DNA from: Apostichopus japonicus
Taxonomy: Eukaryota; Echinodermata; Holothuroidea; Aspidochirotida; Stichopodidae
Reading direction: 5' to 3'
Assembly: GCF_037975245.1 (NCBI RefSeq)
Contig: NC_092576.1
Span: forward strand, 9,689,501-9,753,500
DNA: 64,000 nt
Shown here: positions 63,276-64,000 of the stretch, in pieces
Position numbering within the stretch: position 1 is the stretch's first letter
Layout: each line of letters starts with the position of its first letter
Notes under the pieces: generated by a model
Seen by the model: only the letters and a program-made list of their open reading frames with translations
Databases searched by the model: none
What the model was told of the DNA's origin: nothing
Position numbers and translations under genes: made by a program

Positions 63276-64000
63276 AAGTCAGGGGTGCAACCACCTTTTT
63301 GAACTGATGTGGGTCGGGAGGGGGAGGGGGACATGCTAAGATATTATGTCATCCGTTTGAGAAACTTTGCTAAAATGGAGGGTGCTTAGACGTAAAGTGG
63401 TGCTACATTCTTCAACTTTTGGAACAATATTGAAGAATTTCCTTCTGATAAGGTTGTACCGCACATACATGTTTTATATTTATCTAAGACAACTATACAC
63501 TTGAACTCTTGGTAACTATTCCGTCCGCCGTTGGATATGGGGAGCGAACTCCCTTTATTTCATGCTAACCCCCTCCCCCCCTCTCCCAGAAGAAGTATGC
63601 GATGTTGCGCCCTTGCTGTAAGTCTATCCAGGATTGTGCCAGTCACGGTCCACCCTATCCATCAACCCAGGTCTGTCCAGGTCTGTGACACTGGCCCGTT
63701 CAAGCAGGGGGGCTGTTACTTGGTCTAAGTAGCAACTCCCTGGCCAGCTGGTGCATGGCTGTCACCATGCAGTAACTCGGTCTGTTTAAAACTACTTACT
63801 TTCTCCCTTACATAGAAAGGAGAAAAGTGTTATAGTTTTCGTATTGTGGTTCTGGCCTTGCTTGTAATTATTTCTGTGACCCTCATTTATTATTAACTTA
63901 TTTTAGGAAATCATTCATCCATAACTATACTTTGTTTCTTTACCTTGAAATAGTACAGGTTAACATCTTAGGATATATGCTTGAGTATGTCAAATTTTAA

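Overview
The window is animal genomic DNA: intron-split genes with GT-AG junctions, AT-rich intergenic DNA, a very high load of micro- and minisatellites, tRNA-derived SINE-like pieces and hAT-type DNA-transposon remnants. The two recognisable genes (a JMJD6 arginine demethylase/lysyl hydroxylase and an sFRP3/4-type secreted Wnt antagonist) and the general texture fit a marine deuterostome invertebrate, possibly an echinoderm. That placement is inference; no marker in the window fixes the species.

Layout. (1) 729-7527, minus strand: a complete seven-exon jmjd6 gene, 394 codons plus stop, with every splice phase closing. Its intron 6 starts with a roughly 39-bp minisatellite whose unit is a copy of the exon-6 end plus its 5' splice site. 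(2) 7.6-25.0 kb: intergenic. It holds a 1,597-bp hAT-type element with a perfect 8-bp target duplication; most of its length is a 138-bp satellite. (3) 25065-35389, plus strand: a complete six-exon sFRP3/FRZB-like gene, 339 codons plus stop, with a frizzled cysteine-rich domain, an acidic Ser-rich linker and a netrin-like domain with a basic tail. Intron 2 contains a long inverted repeat (arms about 550 bp), a SINE-like piece with a hammerhead-like core, and a possible relic of exon 2. (4) 35.4-42.7 kb: intergenic with a 164-bp tandem duplication and a putative transposon remnant. (5) 42759-48987 (or 49011), minus strand: a four-exon gene for a predicted four-pass membrane protein with a long hydrophilic tail; I cannot assign it to a family. 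(6) 49.0-64.0 kb: no convincing gene. It is a series of tandem arrays (33, 68, 51-54, 9 and 52 bp units, two with higher-order periods of about 262 and 207 bp), one 434-bp hAT-type MITE with perfect 8-bp target duplications, and a 50-bp-arm hairpin.

The three genes have no evident functional link. Exon models were built by hand from reading-frame continuity, splice consensus and remembered family conservation. No alignment or database search was run, and UTR limits are not determined.
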